The position numbers were made by a program, and so were the translations under genes. The notes beneath the pieces are model-generated. The model had not been told where the DNA came from and did no database searches. It was given only the letters and a program-made list of their open reading frames with translations. Source: Nitrososphaeraceae archaeon (lineage in GTDB: Archaea > Thermoproteota > Nitrososphaeria > Nitrososphaerales > Nitrososphaeraceae). Taken from it: a DNA stretch of 34,040 bases. The stretch lies in the NCBI GenBank assembly GCA_025937665.1, contig JAICQW010000002.1:1-34040 (forward strand), given 5' to 3'. Below are positions 33,307 to 34,040 of this stretch, piece after piece. Within the stretch, counting starts at the first letter, position 1. Each line of letters starts with the position of its first letter.

Positions 33307-33732
33307 ATGTTAAATTTCCGTTGGATTGAATACGCAAAATACGCTACATTAAATAGGGCAATAGGGTATATTATATCAGTTACTTTGGAACAAAATAATT
33401 TCCCTATGAGGGAATGGCATATTCAACATATGGAACAAACTGTTGTTAGGTTTGTGAAAGGATTATCTGAAAATGCGACGCGATGGGAGTTAAGATTGAA
33501 TAAGAAATATGGGACAATAAGCAAAGTGATCAAAAGAATTGATTATGACGTAAAACACGGTGTTACAAGTGAGCAAGTCTTTTCATTTTTGCAATTAATG
33601 AGGACAGATTCCGTCTACCTAGAAGTTATGGCTTGTGCAGGTTCAACGGAAAGGTTAAATGAATTACAGGCGTATTACAAAGAATCTATTCCGCAATTAT
33701 CTTATAACTGGAATAACGTTGTCACCAGATAA
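33307..33732 (+). CDS. Soluble helical protein, unknown function
   Basis: A 141-residue protein with an aromatic, helical composition (FRWIEYAKYATLNRAIGYII, then EQTVVRFVKGLSENATRWEL, then VTSEQVFSFLQLMRTDSVYL). It has no signal peptide and no recognised motif; there is one cysteine. The start ATG 33307 follows a cagatg context without a clear TATA element. It is convergent with the hflX end, 44 bases apart. The family is not recognised. Confidence 0.6.
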   Translation: MLNFRWIEYAKYATLNRAIGYIISVTLEQNNFPMREWHIQHMEQTVVRFVKGLSENATRWELRLNKKYGTISKVIKRIDYDVKHGVTSEQVFSFLQLMRTDSVYLEVMACAGSTERLNELQAYYKESIPQLSYNWNNVVTR

Positions 33733-33776
33733 AAGTTAAATGATGTATTAAAAAAATTACTTGGATTACTAATATA

Positions 33777-34040
33777 TTACGCAATTTTTTGCGATATCGA
33801 TTTTCGAAGTTTATTTATACCATATCCAGACTTGGGTGATAAAATTATTGGATGTTCTATTTTTAGCTCATTGAAAGTCCTAGTAACATCATCAAAATCA
33901 GCTTTGTCTATTTTTGAAAAAACAGTTACAATTTTTTCTTTATTCACATTTAATTCTTGTAAGACATTCATACAACTGTAATACTTTATTTTTATTTTAT
34001 CCACAGGATCTGATGAATCAATAAGAAGAAGAATTATATC
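33777..34040 (-). CDS. hflX: GTPase HflX, C-terminal part (runs off the window)
   Basis: The frame is open to the right edge, so the gene starts outside. The visible 87 residues begin DIILLLIDSSDP (the strand after the G3 region, as in HflX: ...D.vL.v.D.S.P), then CMNVLQELNV, the G4 motif TVFSKIDKAD (SKID in place of the common NKID) and the G5-like ILSPKSGYGINKLRKSI. HflX splits or rescues stalled ribosomes using GTP. The protein ends right after the G domain, as in archaeal members. The upstream N-terminal domain and G1-G3 motifs cannot be checked here. Confidence 0.8.
   Translation of the reverse strand, partial: DIILLLIDSSDPVDKIKIKYYSCMNVLQELNVNKEKIVTVFSKIDKADFDDVTRTFNELKIEHPIILSPKSGYGINKLRKSISQKIA

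Overview
The window looks like chromosomal DNA of an ammonia-oxidising archaeon of the Nitrososphaerales, most likely near Nitrososphaera or Nitrosocosmicus. This is inferred from family content and style, not from a marker gene. The DNA is AT-rich. Many genes have a TATA element 24-30 bases before the start codon, as in leaderless archaeal transcripts. Secreted proteins with one N-terminal hydrophobic helix and tiny zinc-ribbon proteins are common, and there is a DM13 protein, a plastocyanin-like copper protein, an AbrB-type regulator and a GCS2-type ligase. No rRNA, tRNA, CRISPR array, transposase or phage gene was recognised.

Layout. 1-4.2 kb: the end of a small zinc protein, a CPA2 Na+/H+ antiporter, a UBP zinc finger + CDGSH/ferredoxin pair, and a GH130 glycosidase. 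4.3-5.1 kb: a broken GNAT acetyltransferase and debris of a small secreted protein. 5.3-9.7 kb: a membrane protein, a GCS2 ligase, small secreted and small zinc proteins, and a CBS-pair protein. 9.7-12.3 kb: a GC-rich island of unknown nature, a frameshifted zinc ribbon, a SAM methyltransferase, and a DM13 protein with an anchor-only companion. 12.6-17.4 kb, all on the minus strand: a secreted three-discoidin metallophosphatase-like protein, ferritin, a secreted protein resembling the extracytoplasmic part of FTR1 systems, an Excalibur-like calcium-loop protein, and an O-methyltransferase remnant. 17.4-22.6 kb, plus strand: a flavodiiron-type beta-lactamase-fold protein, a zinc alcohol dehydrogenase, a plastocyanin and a PPOX flavoprotein. 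22.7-27.7 kb: a secreted subtilase, a three-gene HhH/Hsp20 cluster, a SnoaL-like protein and a nuclease-like protein. 27.8-34 kb: small zinc and AbrB genes with clear DNA symmetry elements, a frameshifted DUF4760-like gene, a second alcohol dehydrogenase, a broken divergent pair of secreted paralogues, and the 3' part of hflX at the right edge.

Functional threads. Iron and oxygen handling (ferritin, FTR1-like helical protein, flavodiiron fold, CDGSH and ferredoxin clusters), thiol and redox chemistry (GCS2, PPOX, DM13, plastocyanin) and an exported surface layer (discoidin phosphatase, subtilase, small cysteine-rich proteins) dominate. It reads as an accessory, stress-facing region with much gene decay. 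At least four genes are interrupted by single-base frameshifts or in-frame TGA codons (GNAT, zinc ribbon at 10.1 kb, DUF4760-like gene, secreted gene at 31.5 kb). Either the region is eroding or the assembly carries indel errors, and the sequence alone cannot decide. I found no convincing complete new defence or biosynthetic system. The most unexplained structures are the regulatory and hairpin-rich stretch 27.8-28.9 kb and the GC-rich island at 9.7-9.9 kb.
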